A program made the position numbers and the translations under genes. Below the pieces are notes generated by a model. It saw only the letters and a list, made by a program, of their open reading frames with translations, searched no databases and was not told where the DNA came from. From positions 3,877 through 67,876 of the forward strand of contig CAZRHT010000006.1 of the NCBI GenBank assembly GCA_964599895.1: a stretch of 64,000 nt of DNA, in the 5' to 3' direction. The stretch is from UM-FILTER-49-7 sp964599895. GTDB lineage: Bacteria; Acidobacteriota; Holophagae; Thermotomaculales; Thermotomaculaceae. Below are positions 15,842 through 24,596 of this stretch, piece after piece; the stretch's first letter is position 1, and each line of letters starts with the position of its first letter.

Positions 15842-16926
15842 TCAGTAACTTGAAGGAACTTTGGCCAACTCTTCCAGTCCATCATGGTCTGCAATCTTCA
15901 TTAGACTGGACAGGGGCACTATTTCAAATGCAGCCTCGCTTTCCCGAAGTTTCTTTGCCAATCCTGCGTGGATTTCGTGGCCTGCACGGTGTGCCACTAC
16001 ATGTCCCCGCAAAGTATAACCCAACAAGCCCATATCACCCATCACATCCAGTATCTTATGGCGCACAAATTCGTCTCTAAAGCGCAGATGGGAATTCAAA
16101 ACACGGTCCGTGTCAATTACTATGGCATTGTCAAGTGAACCGCCCAGAGCCAGGCCATTCTTTCTCAACATTTCAACGTCTTTTAAAAACCCGAATGTAC
16201 GAGNNNNNNNNNNNNNNNNNNNNNNNNNNNNNNNNNNNNNNNNNNNNNNNNNNNNNNNNNNNNNNNNNNNNNNNNNNNNNNNNNNNNNNNNNNNNNNNNN
16301 NNNGCCAGGCCATTCTTTCTCAACATTTCAACGTCTTTTAAAAACCCGAATGTACGAGCGCCGGAAACTTCATTTTCAAATGTCTCGGCGTCATCGATCT
16401 CAATTGTTTTCTTCTGGGACCCCACAACTGCGTGGTCAAATTCAATTGAATACGTGATTTGATAATTCTCTGATGGGTATACAGATACTCTTCGGTCTCC
16501 CGTGGCAAAATGAACTGGCTTCACAATATTCAGGACTTTCTTTTCAGCATCACCATGGCGAACTCCCGCTTCGTTGATAAGATAAACAAAAGCGGAGGCA
16601 CTGCCATCCATGATAGGGACTTCTTCGGCATCAATATCTACATATAAGTTGTCAATACCCAGTCCAATCAGAGTACCCAGAAGATGTTCAGTGGTCGCTA
16701 TAGATACGCCATTGCGGCTGAGATTGGTAGCATAGCTCAATCTGGAAGCATATTTGATATCCGCTTTTATGGGGTAGTAATTTAAATCCACGCGACGGAA
16801 TACAATCCCGGTATTATCCGGGGCTGGCGTTAAAGCCAATTGTACCTTCTTCCCGGAATGTAACCCGATTCCTGAGCAACTAACCTGTGTAGCTATCGTT
16901 TTCTGCTTGAACTTCAACATAGACAT
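15842..16926 (-). CDS. lpxC: UDP-3-O-acyl-N-acetylglucosamine deacetylase LpxC (interrupted by a false assembly gap)
   Basis: LpxC is the zinc deacetylase of the committed step of lipid A synthesis. The N-terminal part (LKFKQKTIATQVSCSGIGLHSGK, TTEHLLGTLIGLGIDNL with the first zinc His, VPIMDGSASAFV) lies right of a 100-N run and the rest (FVRHKILDVMGDMGLLG, HRAGHEIHAGLAK with the other zinc ligands and catalytic His) left of it. The 55 bases before the run and the 55 after it are identical. Removing 155 bases (one copy plus the Ns) restores one frame of 309 residues, the normal LpxC length, so the gene is almost certainly intact. No clear ribosome site precedes the ATG (16926; a second ATG is at 16920). 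Confidence 0.93.
16149..16203. repeat. left copy of a 55-bp overlap flanking a scaffold gap
   Basis: These 55 bases are identical to 16304-16358 on the other side of the 100-N run. Both copies encode the same lpxC segment. Exactly 55 bases of identity ending at the gap is what two unmerged contigs overlapping by an assembler k-mer would give. Confidence 0.9.
16204..16303. other. 100-N assembly gap (spurious, inside lpxC)
   Basis: A run of exactly 100 N, a placeholder length. Because its two flanks overlap by 55 identical bases, no sequence is really missing here; the real gap length is minus 55. Confidence 0.9.
16304..16358. repeat. right copy of the 55-bp overlap flanking a scaffold gap
   Basis: Identical to 16149-16203. 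It should be collapsed with that copy to restore lpxC. Confidence 0.9.
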
Positions 16927-16938
16927 ATTTAGTAAGCA

Positions 16939-16971
16939 AGAACGGTGCCAGTTTCTGGCACCGTTCTTTTC
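16939..16971 (-). terminator. strong hairpin between the subtilase and lpxC genes
   Basis: AGAACGGTGCCAG (16939-16951) pairs perfectly with CTGGCACCGTTCT (16955-16967), a 13-bp stem with a 3-nt loop. T-rich sequence follows on the plus strand (TTTCTT) and a weaker one (TGCTTAC) on the minus strand. It lies 73 bases after the subtilase stop and only 12 bases before the lpxC start, so it probably ends the subtilase message and sits in the lpxC leader. Confidence 0.7.
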
Positions 16972-16999
16972 TTACATTTACATTACAAATTTCAGATAT

Positions 17000-17021
17000 T
17001 GTGTGGCTAATATACCACACA
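17000..17021. promoter_or_regulatory. palindrome upstream of lpxC overlapping a possible -10 box
   Basis: TGTGTGG (17000-17006) and CCACACA (17015-17021) are perfect inverted repeats 8 bases apart. On the minus strand the spacer holds TATATT (17009-17014), a possible -10 element for lpxC; no good -35 is seen. The shape suggests an operator, but this is inference. Confidence 0.35.
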
Positions 17022-17042
17022 CGTTTCTAAAAACTCCACACT

Positions 17043-20000
17043 TTATTGAAGTGCGTTTATCCCATATGAATACATAAAGTTCTGGTCACCGGAAATCTCA
17101 AATCCGATAATAGGAACATTAGAAGTCGCTTTGATCCATCGGATATCATCCGTAGCCGTTGAAAAGATGTCGTTAACACCCGTTCCACCCACTACTGAGA
17201 CAAGACGCTTTCCCGCACCCAGAATCTTTGTGGTATGGCCTACCTGCTCGCCCAACGCGTTATAACCGTTAATGGTGACACTTGCAGTGCTTCCGCTGGC
17301 GTTTAGGAGAACAATACCAGACCACACTTTTGATGTCAGCTTGGGTGTGTATGGGTATACCAGACTTGTTGCGGCCGCCGAAGAAGGCTGTGCCTCAATA
17401 CCCGCAAGAGCATCCTTAGAACTTGCATCGCCGGAAGAATCTATGCCGAAGAGTTCATAACCGGTGATCGGGGCATCGGCAGTAATTCTAATCCAGCTAA
17501 CACCATTCGGGTACTCTCCGTCCCCCCAGAAGGACTGTACCAGTTTCGCCAGTTTTTCTCCTGCAGCCATCGTAAACGTGGCGGTGGTCAATGCCGTACC
17601 ATTGTCATCATATGGTGTCATGGTAATACTGACAGTGCTGGCATTGGGGTTGTTCAATGCAATACCCGTCCACCACAACCAGCTCGTGTCAACATGCTGA
17701 ATGATAATCTCAGTTGAGGTTTCTCCGGTCAGCAGCAAAGCAGCCGACTGGTTCAGGTTGGCATTTTTCTGCGTGAACACCTCCATACCCAGAATTCCCT
17801 TGTTGCTGGTAATCTCCCCCCACCAGTGTGAAGGCTCAGAAGCGCTGAAGGGATAGGTCCCATCATAGAGCCCGTCGATCACATTAACAAAATCAGACAT
17901 CTCCATTCCGGAAAAATTTGGGATCGCCAATGCCGAACCACCCTGGGGCGTAAATTGAACGGCCAGACTGCCATCACCGGGGTTCACGAGCCCAATCATT
18001 GTATCCCATTGCGTTGTTTGCTCCGCAATATGCGGAACGTAAAGACTGGTTGAGAGCGTACTGGTTCCGGGAATTGCAACCGCTGTTTTCTGGTCTCCAT
18101 CCGCAGCCACTTTCTTAATCTCCGCGAACGCCTTCACCTCACGGTTCGACGTCACTACTGCCCATCCATTGTCGGATGGATAGAGATTGTTGCTGGCCGG
18201 GAAAATTCGGCAGCCATTTGCTTTCAATGTCCATTCTATCGGTGTTTGAACAATCTGTCCCCCTTCCGTCTTCTTATAGAAAAGAACGACGACTTTTGCA
18301 GGTGAGGAACTTGGATTCACAACGTAAACGTTGGTAAGGTATTCTGCTTCCCGGTCGAAATCGGTAAGAGTCAAGGGGATATAGACTTTGTTCGTGTAAG
18401 TGGGAATATTGTAAGGATCCGTCGCATTCACAGGGTCTGTGCTTGGGTTGGCATTCAATTCATCTCCGTCATTCACGCCATCACCGTCTGTGTCGGCGAC
18501 AAAGGGATCAGAATGTACGAAAACTTCATCACTCTTTATAACACCATCTGAGTCATTATCGGATGCACTGCCCGCCGCTGCGAGAGCCGTATCATCCTTG
18601 AATCGTCCAAAATACGGGATTGTATAGGTGTTTCCATAGTTGTCGTACAATTCAATGTAACCCTGCAGATCACTGTCCACAGGACCCTGATAACTGGCAT
18701 CCAGGGTAATTGTACCGGATTCTCCGGGCGCCAGGGTGATGTCCGCCGACGACGCCAGCGAGGCACTCACCTGGCTATTGTCCACCAGCTTAATCATTGA
18801 AGAGGACAGCGTGAGATCGGTACTTCCTATATTCTTTACTGTCACGTCGGCACTGACATTTCCGGAAGCCTTTGCCGAAGTTACACTTACTTTACCAAAA
18901 CCGATGGAGTTGGGAACAACCGTAATGTGCGTCAGCATAGCACGTTCCATGTTTACGCGCCCGGATCCGGCGAAAACAGGTGCCGCAAGTCCACCGCGAT
19001 AGACCAGATAATCCAACCCTCTTTCCGTCTGGAAGTAATTCTGCGTAAAATCAGCCGTACAGCACAGTACGCCCTTCAGCTCAGCAGCATTGAGAGTCGG
19101 GTACAGTTGTTTTAGGACCGCCATGTATCCGGCCGTCAACGGGGAAGAAAAGCTGGTACCCGCTGCCAGAGTGGTAAATCCGCTCACATCGTACATTGTC
19201 AATTCCTGACCTGAATCCGGGTCAGTCTGTGAATTGTTTGCCTGAGTGGCCAGCGTCAGCTGGTTACCGACTGCCGCCACATCCGGCTTCAGGTTGTAGT
19301 CAATTGCGGTGGGGCCAAAGGAAGAAAAGGTCGATTTGTACCCGGAACTCTGGTTCGGGTATAGGGTCCCAAATGATGCCTGCACATCATCCCCATTATC
19401 CAGCATCTGGATAATCTGCTGACCGTTTTCCTGAGTAATGAAATAGCCCGGAATCGTTGTCGGATAGTCTTGCATACATGTTATGTCGTCCATACTCATT
19501 GTGACTAACGCATTGCCGGCTACATTGTTGTAGACAATCACACCGACAGCTCCCGCCTGTTCCGCATTGTAGATTTTCTGACAGAAATTGCAGGACCCCC
19601 TTTTGATCAGCGCCATCTTTCCGGATAAATCAGCTGATCCGAAACTCATACATCCTTCCGAAGTTACTCCAAGATCCGCAATGTTCACCACCGGATACGG
19701 TCCAAACTGGCTTAATGTTTGCGAAACCTTGGTATCTCTTCCATATGAAAACGCCTGGAGATTTTCCGGGACTGCGGAATCGGAAGAACTGATTGTCCCC
19801 ACGGACTGCAAGTTCCGGCCATTGTCCACTGCTCCCACAGTAACTGCACTGGGCGCAATACCCGGCGTCCCGACACTCTGCTCAGCAAGCCGAAAGGTTT
19901 CCCATTTAGGAGTTCCATCATCATTCTCATCCACATAATAGCCTTCGTTACCGGATGAAATACAAACCATGGTTCCAGCTTGTACCGCAGTTTCAATCGC

Positions 20001-20876
20001 GTCAACTTCGTCATCACCGTCTATACCCATAGCTGTTCCGCCAAGGCTCAGATTGATCACATCCATACCATCCGCAACGGCCGCATTTATGCCCGCAATA
20101 ATTGACATCTGAGGGGCGCCTGGCTGGCCTGTCGTCGTATCGTTACGGTTGAATACCTTGTAGTTCCCGATATAAGCGCCGGAGGCGCTTCCTTTCAATG
20201 TGAAAGAATAAGGACCATATGTCATATCTACTTCGCGGCCCGCAGCAGCCGAAGCGGAGGCACTGCCATGACCGAAATGGTCATTGGCACTACTGTCGTT
20301 TCCGAAGTTCTTAGCGACAATCACCTTGTTGTTTGTTAAAGCTGTATCGCTGCTACCACCGGGATCAAATCCTGCCGGATAGGTGTAACCGGTATCATCA
20401 AACATAGGGTTCGTGATATCAATACCGGTATCAAGAATACCAATCTTCATGCCCTTACCGGTTTCACTGGGCGAGAGGTTCAGATGATCACGAAGGATAT
20501 TCATTCTGGATACGCGGTCCGCCATGTCCAGGGTCAGATGATATTTGACTTTGTTTTCTTTTACCCGAAGAACGCCGGGATGGGACTGTACTTTCTCCAC
20601 ATCCTTTTCGTCAATGGACACAAGAACTGCATTTGCCACCAGAGCCACACTCATCTTCACTTTGCCATGCAGTTTCTTTTCCACGAAACTTTGAAGCTCT
20701 GCCTGCTGATCCAGTACTTCTTTCATCTGCACTGATGCGGCCTTGCTGCGCAGGTTGGTCTTAACAACTTTTGCAACCGGGGCTTTTTTCAACACGACGA
20801 TGTAATCTTTCACGGCTGCCTTTGCCGATACAACGGCAAATCCAATCCCTAATACCAGAACAAGAAATCTCTTCAT
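17043..20876 (-). CDS. large secreted subtilisin-like serine protease (S8) with PA domain and C-terminal repeats
   Basis: The protein is 1277 residues from ATG 20876 (AGGAGG nine bases upstream; a GTG at 20882 is in frame but too close). Numbering from the GTG: signal peptide 1-22, an I9-type propeptide (about 26-115), and an S8 domain with Asp151 (GILDTGID), His205 (FGHGSASA), oxyanion Asn312 (SSGNEG) and Ser577 (AAGTSFSSP). A PA insert lies at about 395-505. After the protease come an Ig-like domain, a calcium-type thrombospondin-3 segment (DTDGDGVNDGDE) and about four related beta modules of roughly 100 residues that run to the end. It is likely exported and degrades extracellular protein. 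No anchor motif is visible. Confidence 0.92.
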   Translation of the reverse strand: MKRFLVLVLGIGFAVVSAKAAVKDYIVVLKKAPVAKVVKTNLRSKAASVQMKEVLDQQAELQSFVEKKLHGKVKMSVALVANAVLVSIDEKDVEKVQSHPGVLRVKENKVKYHLTLDMADRVSRMNILRDHLNLSPSETGKGMKIGILDTGIDITNPMFDDTGYTYPAGFDPGGSSDTALTNNKVIVAKNFGNDSSANDHFGHGSASASAAAGREVDMTYGPYSFTLKGSASGAYIGNYKVFNRNDTTTGQPGAPQMSIIAGINAAVADGMDVINLSLGGTAMGIDGDDEVDAIETAVQAGTMVCISSGNEGYYVDENDDGTPKWETFRLAEQSVGTPGIAPSAVTVGAVDNGRNLQSVGTISSSDSAVPENLQAFSYGRDTKVSQTLSQFGPYPVVNIADLGVTSEGCMSFGSADLSGKMALIKRGSCNFCQKIYNAEQAGAVGVIVYNNVAGNALVTMSMDDITCMQDYPTTIPGYFITQENGQQIIQMLDNGDDVQASFGTLYPNQSSGYKSTFSSFGPTAIDYNLKPDVAAVGNQLTLATQANNSQTDPDSGQELTMYDVSGFTTLAAGTSFSSPLTAGYMAVLKQLYPTLNAAELKGVLCCTADFTQNYFQTERGLDYLVYRGGLAAPVFAGSGRVNMERAMLTHITVVPNSIGFGKVSVTSAKASGNVSADVTVKNIGSTDLTLSSSMIKLVDNSQVSASLASSADITLAPGESGTITLDASYQGPVDSDLQGYIELYDNYGNTYTIPYFGRFKDDTALAAAGSASDNDSDGVIKSDEVFVHSDPFVADTDGDGVNDGDELNANPSTDPVNATDPYNIPTYTNKVYIPLTLTDFDREAEYLTNVYVVNPSSSPAKVVVLFYKKTEGGQIVQTPIEWTLKANGCRIFPASNNLYPSDNGWAVVTSNREVKAFAEIKKVAADGDQKTAVAIPGTSTLSTSLYVPHIAEQTTQWDTMIGLVNPGDGSLAVQFTPQGGSALAIPNFSGMEMSDFVNVIDGLYDGTYPFSASEPSHWWGEITSNKGILGMEVFTQKNANLNQSAALLLTGETSTEIIIQHVDTSWLWWTGIALNNPNASTVSITMTPYDDNGTALTTATFTMAAGEKLAKLVQSFWGDGEYPNGVSWIRITADAPITGYELFGIDSSGDASSKDALAGIEAQPSSAAATSLVYPYTPKLTSKVWSGIVLLNASGSTASVTINGYNALGEQVGHTTKILGAGKRLVSVVGGTGVNDIFSTATDDIRWIKATSNVPIIGFEISGDQNFMYSYGINALQ

Positions 20877-20907
20877 ATTCACTCCCCTCCTTTTGAGAAC
20901 ATCTAAA

Positions 20908-21855
20908 TCATTTCTGCTGCATCGATTTCAGTGCAGTGACAAACTGCTTGCATTCCTCAGCATGTTTACCGGTCGGTTCAATTTCAAGGTATTTCTGAAG
21001 ATTTTCAATACTTTTCGCGTAATCTCCGCCTCTCATAAAGCATACTCCCAGCTGGTAGTAACTGTCTGCAAATTTCGGATTCGCACTGATGGCTTTAGCA
21101 AGAAGCTCTTTTGCCTTCGTGTCGTCCCCCGCATTGATTGCTTCAGCCGCCTGGTTGTAATATTCACCGGCCGACACGGAGCCCCTGCTTTCCGCTTCCT
21201 TCAGGTATTTCTGGTAGTTCTTGGTATCGCCTTTTCGTTTGTACAGCTCTGCCAGCATCGAATAAGCGCTGTCCATGTCGGGGTTCACCTGGAGAGCCTT
21301 ATCCAGGTACTTCTGAGCTTTGTCCAGATTATTATTTTTCAGTTCAATTCTACCGGCATGGAAAAGTGCCGGAGCCAATTCAGGATCCAATTGGATTGCT
21401 TCTGTCAGTTTAGGCATTGCCTCCTTGTCCTTACCATCTTTCATCAATGGCACCGCTTCATTGAACAGCACAACAGCTTTATCCTTACCTGTCAGTTTTG
21501 ATTCCGCTTCCTTCATCGCCTCATCAGAAGATATCAACTTGATTTCGATCACTTTCCGGTCACTGAGTTTCGGCTTGAACTTATATGAATAACTCTGGTA
21601 TCCATCTTTTGTAAACACCGCTTCGTAGTGATCAAATCTCAGCACAGTCTTCGCCTTGCCGTGCTTATCCGTTGTCAACTCAACCTTGAAACTCCCTGCC
21701 TTTTCGCTTGTAACTACAACCTGAGCACCTTCAACCGCGTGCCCATGCCCATCTGTTACATGAAAAGTCACCTGTCCCGCCGTCAGGCCCGCTAATGCAC
21801 TTGTTGATACTACAAAAACAATAGACAACGCCATTAAGGTCGCAAATTTTCTCAT
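20908..21855 (-). CDS. secreted TPR protein with N-terminal beta-sandwich (carboxypeptidase-regulatory-like) domain
   Basis: From ATG 21855 (AAGGAGAAGAT before it) the protein is 315 residues. It has a signal peptide (MRKFATLMALSIVFVVSTSALA), a beta domain (VTFHVTDGHGHAVEGAQVVV...FTKDGYQSYSYKF) of the kind that decorates surface and periplasmic proteins, then at least four TPR units (ALFHAGRIELKNNNLDKAQ..., SAYSMLAELYKRKGD..., DSYYQLGVCFMRGGDYAKS...). TPRs bind peptides or partner proteins; the partner is unknown. It lies 17 bases after the rimO stop and 31 bases before the subtilase start, so the three are probably one transcription unit. Confidence 0.8.
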   Translation of the reverse strand: MRKFATLMALSIVFVVSTSALAGLTAGQVTFHVTDGHGHAVEGAQVVVTSEKAGSFKVELTTDKHGKAKTVLRFDHYEAVFTKDGYQSYSYKFKPKLSDRKVIEIKLISSDEAMKEAESKLTGKDKAVVLFNEAVPLMKDGKDKEAMPKLTEAIQLDPELAPALFHAGRIELKNNNLDKAQKYLDKALQVNPDMDSAYSMLAELYKRKGDTKNYQKYLKEAESRGSVSAGEYYNQAAEAINAGDDTKAKELLAKAISANPKFADSYYQLGVCFMRGGDYAKSIENLQKYLEIEPTGKHAEECKQFVTALKSMQQK

Positions 21856-21872
21856 ATCTTCTCCTTCCATTT

Positions 21873-23192
21873 TCAAATAATTCTTCCAACCAGATCATAA
21901 AACAGTGCCTGCTGAATTTCAACAAGCTTCTTCTCTCCCACACACGCCTCACCGTCATTGATCAGCACGATGCCATCAATATCCGGCGCCTGCCCAATGT
22001 GACGCCCCTGCAGCAGCAATTCTGTTTCTTCTGAAAAGCCCTCGACTATCACCTCCAGGCTTTGACCAACAAGCTTTCGATTCAACTCATGTGATATCTC
22101 TTTCTGCGCCTCCATTATAACAGAAGACCGTTCCAGTTTCACTGCTTCAGAGACTGTATCTCTCAGGGGAAAAGCAGGGGTTCCTTCCTCTCTCGAATAT
22201 GTAAATACACCAAGATGGTGAAATCTTGCTTCTCTAACAAAAGACAATAGTTGTTCTATATCTTCATCCGTTTCTCCGGGGTATCCTACAATTAGAGATG
22301 TCCTAACGAACACGCCTGGGATGCGATCACGAATTTTCTCCAGCAATCGGAGGTAACTCTCCCTGCCTCCCGTGCGTCGCATGCTTTTCAATAAATGATC
22401 TGAACTGTGCTGTAAGGGGATGTCTACGTATGGACAAATCTTCTCTGATCCTGCGATCACGTCCACTAATCGGTCACTCACTTTGCCAGGAAACATGTAC
22501 ATGGGCCGAATCCAGCCCACATTCTCTATCTTTTCCAATTCTTCAAGCAGATCACACAACCCGTCTGTAAGTCCGAGATCACGCCCGTAAGACGTCCCAT
22601 CCTGAGCGACAAGAATCAATTCCTGTGTTCCGCTTTCGGTCAACGCCGTCGCCTCCTCCACGATGTCCTCAATGCCACGGCTTCTCTGCTTTCCCCTGAT
22701 TTTTGGAATCGCACAAAAAGAACAGCTATGATCACATCCATCGGCAATTTTCAGATAAGCGTATCCGATACCCGTGGAAACTGCCCGCGGAGATATATGG
22801 GAGTAAATGTAGGTCGGTGATTCAGAAATTTCCGGTGAACTCTCTTTCCCGAGAAACTCTGCAATATTTTCAACATCATCAATACCAGACAAGATATCAA
22901 TCTCGGGGATTTCATGCTTCAGGGCATTCGGATAGCGTTGGGCCAGACATCCCGCAACCACCAGTTTTCCAATCTTTCCAGCCTCTTTGGCGTCAACAGC
23001 CTCCATAATCCAACTTATTGATTCTTCCTTTGCCGACTGGATAAACCCGCATGTATTCAGAATTAGCACGTCAACGAAACCGTTGCTTTCCACTACCGGG
23101 GTGTACCCTTTTTCAATAAGAGTCCCTGCAATAACCTCTGAGTCTACCGTATTTTTAGGACATCCAAGGGAAATCAGTCGAAATGTTTTCAA
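21873..23192 (-). CDS. rimO: ribosomal protein S12 methylthiotransferase RimO
   Basis: The 439-residue radical-SAM enzyme methylthiolates an aspartate of ribosomal protein S12. The N-terminal UPF0004 domain has the cysteines of the auxiliary cluster (LGCPKNTVDSE, LNTCGFI, AGCLAQRYP). The radical-SAM motif is CDHSCSFCAIP, followed by the IRGKQRSR stretch characteristic of the MiaB/RimO group. A C-terminal TRAM domain (about 370-435, LVGQSLEVIVEG...) is present. The LGCPKN start and the acidic TRAM context favour RimO over MiaB. The TPR gene follows immediately. Confidence 0.93.
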   Translation of the reverse strand: MKTFRLISLGCPKNTVDSEVIAGTLIEKGYTPVVESNGFVDVLILNTCGFIQSAKEESISWIMEAVDAKEAGKIGKLVVAGCLAQRYPNALKHEIPEIDILSGIDDVENIAEFLGKESSPEISESPTYIYSHISPRAVSTGIGYAYLKIADGCDHSCSFCAIPKIRGKQRSRGIEDIVEEATALTESGTQELILVAQDGTSYGRDLGLTDGLCDLLEELEKIENVGWIRPMYMFPGKVSDRLVDVIAGSEKICPYVDIPLQHSSDHLLKSMRRTGGRESYLRLLEKIRDRIPGVFVRTSLIVGYPGETDEDIEQLLSFVREARFHHLGVFTYSREEGTPAFPLRDTVSEAVKLERSSVIMEAQKEISHELNRKLVGQSLEVIVEGFSEETELLLQGRHIGQAPDIDGIVLINDGEACVGEKKLVEIQQALFYDLVGRII

Positions 23193-23210
23193 AAAAGACA
23201 GTTCCTCCGG

Positions 23211-23240
23211 AAAGCAAAATTTGCCCGGGTCAAACCGGGC
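23211..23240 (-). terminator. possible terminator after asnS
   Basis: On the minus strand GCCCGG and CCGGGC (23240-23223) form a 6-bp GC stem with a 6-nt loop, followed by AAATTTTGCTTT. It lies 47 bases after the asnS stop and before rimO, so some separation of the two genes is possible. Confidence 0.5.
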
Positions 23241-23286
23241 GATCGCAAATCATTTTACGGTTCAATTTTATGCACAATCTTCCGCC

Positions 23287-24576
23287 TTAGGGATATATTC
23301 TGCTGAGCATTCGGGGCCAGGGAATAGTTTCCCGAACATGATGCAAACCGCATATCCATGCCACTGTTCGTTCGATACCCAGGCCAAAACCACCATGGGG
23401 AACGGACCCATACCGCCTCAGATCAAGATACCAGGCATAGGCATCTGCAGGCAGATTTTCTTCATCAATTCGTTTCAACAGATGCTCGATATCTGCAGAA
23501 CGTTCACCACCTCCGACAATCTCTCCATAACCCTCAGGTGCCAGCACGTCCACACCTAGAGCGAGATCAGGATTCTCCGAGTCCAACTCAAAATAGAAGG
23601 CCTTGAAGCTGGCCGGAAATCGGTGGACCACGATGGGCCGATCATATTCTCTGGTCAGCACAGTTTCATCATCTCCGCCAAAGTCATCCCCCCACTTGAT
23701 ATCCGACCCTAATTCATGGAGTTTGTCTACTGCTTCAGTATAGGTCATGCGGACAAACGGTTGTTTAACCTTTTCCAGGGGCTCAATATCCCGTTCCAGC
23801 ATAGCAAGTTCTTTTCTTCTGTTGCCCAGCACCTTATCCACGATGTAAATGACAAACTCCTCTGCGAGATCCATCACCTCATTCAATTTCACAAAGGCCA
23901 TTTCCGGCTCAACCATCCAGAACTCCGTCAGGTGGCGTCGAGTCTTTGATTTCTCCGCTCGAAAAGTGGGTCCAAAGCAATACACTTTCTTGAATGCAGC
24001 GATCGCTGCTTCCGAGTAGAGCTGGCCGGATTGAGTTAAGTAGGCGGGATTTCCAAAATAATCTGTTTCAAAAAGAGTGCTGGAACCTTCAGCAGCACTG
24101 GGCCCCAGAATGGGCGAATCAATCAATGTGAAATCCCTTTCATCAAAAAAGTCACGACAAGCCTTGATAATTTCGTGACGAATCCTCAAAATCGCCCACT
24201 GGCGCTTGGAACGAAGCCAGAGGTGGCGCCTGTCCATCAGGTACTCTACTCCGTGTTCTTTCGGTGTAATGGGGAAAGATTCCGCAATCTGGTAAACCTT
24301 CATGGTTTTGACCAGCAATTCTTCAGTATTACTCCGGGGGTTATGCTGAACCGTTCCGGTCACTTCGATGGCACTTTCCTGGGTCAGCTCCTCAAAGCTC
24401 TCCAAAGCCTCCCCATCACTTACTCCGTTCACCAGAACGCATTGAATAAAATCAACACCGTCACGTAATTCTATAAATTTGATCTTCCCACTGCTGCGTT
24501 TCAATCGTACCCAACCCTGAAGGGTTACCTCTTTATCGAGGTAATCCTTCAGGTATTTTGCCAGAATCACAGGCAT
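23287..24576 (-). CDS. asnS: asparaginyl-tRNA synthetase
   Basis: The 429-residue class IIb synthetase charges tRNA-Asn with asparagine. An N-terminal OB-fold (LQGWVRLKRSSGKIKFIELRDG, about 18-100) is followed by the catalytic core with AAEGSSTLFETDYFG and YLTQSGQLYSEAAI. Motif 2 is FGPTFRAEKSKTRRHLTEFWMVEPE; the W-M-V-E-P-E form is AsnRS-like rather than AspRS. Motif 3 is GGFGLGIERTVAW. Its presence implies direct Asn-tRNA charging. It starts 20 bases after pnp. Confidence 0.94.
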   Translation of the reverse strand: MPVILAKYLKDYLDKEVTLQGWVRLKRSSGKIKFIELRDGVDFIQCVLVNGVSDGEALESFEELTQESAIEVTGTVQHNPRSNTEELLVKTMKVYQIAESFPITPKEHGVEYLMDRRHLWLRSKRQWAILRIRHEIIKACRDFFDERDFTLIDSPILGPSAAEGSSTLFETDYFGNPAYLTQSGQLYSEAAIAAFKKVYCFGPTFRAEKSKTRRHLTEFWMVEPEMAFVKLNEVMDLAEEFVIYIVDKVLGNRRKELAMLERDIEPLEKVKQPFVRMTYTEAVDKLHELGSDIKWGDDFGGDDETVLTREYDRPIVVHRFPASFKAFYFELDSENPDLALGVDVLAPEGYGEIVGGGERSADIEHLLKRIDEENLPADAYAWYLDLRRYGSVPHGGFGLGIERTVAWICGLHHVRETIPWPRMLSRIYP

Positions 24577-24596
24577 CTTTGCCTCCAGATTTCCTA

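Noticed and set aside
16149..16358. Genuine tandem duplication within lpxC
   Set aside because: Identity is exactly 55 bases, ends at a 100-N run on both sides, and removal restores a normal-length gene.
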